A stretch of 5,923 nt of DNA from Burkholderiales bacterium. Its GTDB lineage: Bacteria > Pseudomonadota > Gammaproteobacteria > Burkholderiales > Burkholderiaceae_C. The stretch is taken from positions 1 through 5,923 of the forward strand of contig CANFYD010000269.1 of NCBI GenBank assembly GCA_947450745.1, given 5' to 3'. The notes below the pieces were generated by a model. The model was given only the letters and a program-made list of their open reading frames with translations, was not told the DNA's origin and searched no databases. Of the stretch, positions 4,451-5,923 are shown in pieces (position 1 is the first letter of the stretch; the number at the start of each line of letters is the position of its first letter). The translations under genes were made by a program, and so were the position numbers.

Positions 4451-5689
4451 ATGAAAATCATTTCTGTCACTTTGTTGATAGCCGCAGTCTCGCTGACCGG
4501 CCTCAGTGCTGCGCAGATCAACGGCAAGTTGTTCCAGCCACGCCCCAAGCTGAAGCCGACCCAGCCGATGCCGCGCCCGCTGCCGGGCGGTGGACCGCAG
4601 TTTGGCGACGCCCTGCCTGGGCTGGGCGCCACTCAGTTGGCCTCCTTCAGCGCCGGCCGCACCGAGTTCGAGGCGATTGAAACACCGGCCGGCGGCTTGG
4701 GGCCGATCTTCAACGGCAAGTCCTGCGTGGAATGCCATTCGGCCGGGGCCACCGGCGGCGCCAGCACCATCACCGTGACCCGCTTTGGCCGCCTGGTGGA
4801 CGGCAAATTCGATCCGCTCGATCACCTGGGCGGCTCGTTGCTGCAGCGCTTTGCCATCGACCCACAGGCACTTGAGCGGGTACCGGTACAGGCCAATGTG
4901 GTGGCGCAACGCTTGGCCACACCGCTGTTCGGCGCCGGCTTGATCGAGGCCATCCCCGACGCGGACATTTTGCTGGCCGCGCAACGCCCGCAACCCGACG
5001 GCATACATGGCCGGGCGGCCCAGGTGGACGATGTGGCCAGCGGCAAGAGCCGTGTCGGGCGCTTTGGCTGGAAGGCGCAGCAAGCCACGCTGTTGAGCTT
5101 TGCCGGTGACGCTTACCTGAACGAAATGGGCGTGACCAGCCGCCTCTTCCCGACCGAAAATGCGCCCAATGGCAATCAGGCCTTGCTGGCAAAGTTTGAT
5201 CTGATACCCGGCATCGAAGACGCTGTGGACCCGGCCACCGGCACCAGCGACATCGACCACGCCGCCGACTTCATGCGCTTGCTGGCCCCGCCGCCGCCGC
5301 TGCGCCAGAGCGTGTCTGCCGCCGCTGGAGGGCGCTTGTTTCAACAAATGCAGTGCGCGGCTTGCCACACGCCGACCTTGTTCACCGGGGCCAACCCGCT
5401 GACCGCGCTGGCCCACCAGCCGGTGAACTTGTTCTCCGATTTGCTGCTGCACAACATGGGCGCGCTGGGCGACCGCATCGCACAGGGCACGGCCAGCGGG
5501 GCGGAGATGCGGACCGCGCCGCTCTGGGGCTTGAGGGCACGCAAGACGTTCTTGCACGATGGCCGCGCCAAGACGGTGGCCGAAGCGGTGCGTGCGCACG
5601 ACGGCGAGGGCGCTGCGTCCCGCACCCGCTTCAACGCCCTGCGGGCGGCCGAGCAGCAACAAGTGCTCGACTTCTTGGCCTCGATTTGA
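4451..5689 (+). CDS. Secreted di-heme c-type oxidoreductase (DHOR/DUF1111 family)
   Basis: This 412-residue periplasmic protein belongs to the putative di-heme oxidoreductase/peroxidase family, distantly related to bacterial cytochrome c peroxidase and MauG. A Sec signal peptide (about 1-20, cleavage likely after LSA) is followed by a Pro-rich segment (about 28-50). The first heme site is CVECH at 92-96. Family hallmarks follow: ATPLFGAGLIEAIPD (157-170), GRFGWKAQ (203-210), and MGVTSRLFP (226-234). The second heme site is CAACH at 302-306, then LLLHNMG (331-337), TAPLWGL (355-361) and LHDGRAKT (368-375), ending in a DFLASI tail. Both heme sites and the C-terminal HDGRA block are intact and the length is normal, so it is likely functional. 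Heme attachment in the periplasm is expected. The physiological electron donor and substrate are not known for the family as a whole. It is transcribed away from the FAH-family gene, from a shared intergenic region. Confidence 0.9.
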   Translation: MKIISVTLLIAAVSLTGLSAAQINGKLFQPRPKLKPTQPMPRPLPGGGPQFGDALPGLGATQLASFSAGRTEFEAIETPAGGLGPIFNGKSCVECHSAGATGGASTITVTRFGRLVDGKFDPLDHLGGSLLQRFAIDPQALERVPVQANVVAQRLATPLFGAGLIEAIPDADILLAAQRPQPDGIHGRAAQVDDVASGKSRVGRFGWKAQQATLLSFAGDAYLNEMGVTSRLFPTENAPNGNQALLAKFDLIPGIEDAVDPATGTSDIDHAADFMRLLAPPPPLRQSVSAAAGGRLFQQMQCAACHTPTLFTGANPLTALAHQPVNLFSDLLLHNMGALGDRIAQGTASGAEMRTAPLWGLRARKTFLHDGRAKTVAEAVRAHDGEGAASRTRFNALRAAEQQQVLDFLASI

Positions 5690-5698
5690 GGATGAGCC

Positions 5699-5727
5699 GT
5701 CCGGTGCGCGTCATTCACGCATCGGAC
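5699..5727 (+). terminator. Hairpin after the di-heme gene
   Basis: GTCCGGTGCG (5699-5708) pairs with CGCATCGGAC (5718-5727) through ten pairs, one of them a G-U, around a 9-base loop. It starts 10 bases past the stop codon. No U-tract follows, so it may be a weak or Rho-assisted terminator, or a 3' protective hairpin, between the di-heme gene and the response regulator that starts at 5756. Confidence 0.5.
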
Positions 5728-5755
5728 TGACGCCACAGCTCAGACAATCAGGCCC

Positions 5756-5923
5756 ATGTTCGCGTCCCCGCCCACCCCACCCACCCTGCCCATAGCCGCC
5801 ACACCGCGCCTGCAGGTTCTGCTGGTCGAAGATGAGCAAAAAATTGCCGACTTCGTTTGCGTCGGTCTGGCCGAGCGCGGCATGGAGGTTTGTCATTGCG
5901 ACGACGGCCAACAAGGGCTGGCG
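5756..5923 (+). CDS. Response regulator, N-terminal part (cut by window edge)
   Basis: The 56 visible residues run off the right edge. After a Pro/Thr-rich N-terminal extension of about 18 residues they enter a receiver domain: LQVLLVEDEQKIADFV has the acidic pair E25-D26 that helps bind Mg, followed by helix 1 and the GLAERGMEV and DDGQQGL segments typical of OmpR-family regulators. The phospho-acceptor Asp and the output domain lie outside the window. The ribosome site is weak (AGG a few bases before ATG 5756) and the extension is unlike most receivers, so the start is not certain, but no other ATG, GTG or TTG is in frame before the domain. It is co-directional with the di-heme gene, 66 bases after it, so it may share its transcript and may head a second two-component system. 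Confidence 0.8.
   Translation, partial: MFASPPTPPTLPIAATPRLQVLLVEDEQKIADFVCVGLAERGMEVCHCDDGQQGLA

Noticed and set aside
4043..5662. Long open frame of 539 codons on the minus strand opposite the di-heme gene
   Set aside because: It lies antisense to a gene with two heme motifs and a signal peptide, has no recognisable domain, and is explained by high GC content leaving few stops in the complementary frame.

Overview
The window is GC-rich, almost fully coding DNA with strong third-position G/C bias. It most likely comes from a betaproteobacterium of the Burkholderiales (Comamonadaceae or Rubrivivax/Leptothrix-like). That placement rests on codon use, gene types and a GC-rich hairpin element at the left edge resembling repeats common in that group; it is inference, not a database match. 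It holds four complete enzyme or signalling genes plus one more complete sensor gene, and the first part of a sixth gene at the right edge. I see no tRNA, rRNA, CRISPR array or insertion sequence.

Left part (1-2106), minus strand: an OmpR-family response regulator is followed, with a 4-base ATGA overlap, by its EnvZ-type sensor histidine kinase. The kinase has an unusual proline/histidine-rich periplasmic loop that carries three consecutive short tandem duplications. A rare inverted motif (TTCTCA-N5/6-TGAGAA and relatives) lies just upstream of the regulator gene and again at the extreme left edge beyond the kinase gene. It is a candidate binding site for this regulator.

Middle part (2213-4190), minus strand: a fumarylacetoacetate-hydrolase-family enzyme and then, 186 bases downstream, an intradiol ring-cleavage dioxygenase-like enzyme. 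Both carry N-terminal signals with a twin-arginine motif and a lipobox, so both appear to be exported and possibly lipid-anchored. This is ordinary for exported intradiol-dioxygenase-like proteins but odd for the normally cytosolic FAH family. The dioxygenase has a 21-residue Thr/Pro tether encoded by a trinucleotide repeat.

Right part (4191-5923), plus strand: a divergent intergenic region with a 16-bp perfect palindrome and a centrally placed 20-bp inverted repeat separates the FAH-family gene from a secreted di-heme c-type oxidoreductase (DHOR/DUF1111 family). After a hairpin, a second response regulator begins and runs off the window.

Taken together, the window encodes three exported enzymes (dioxygenase, FAH-type hydrolase, di-heme oxidoreductase) flanked by two two-component systems. 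A cell-envelope oxidative or aromatic-conversion function is a reasonable hypothesis, but the sequence alone gives no substrate and no proof that the genes act together.
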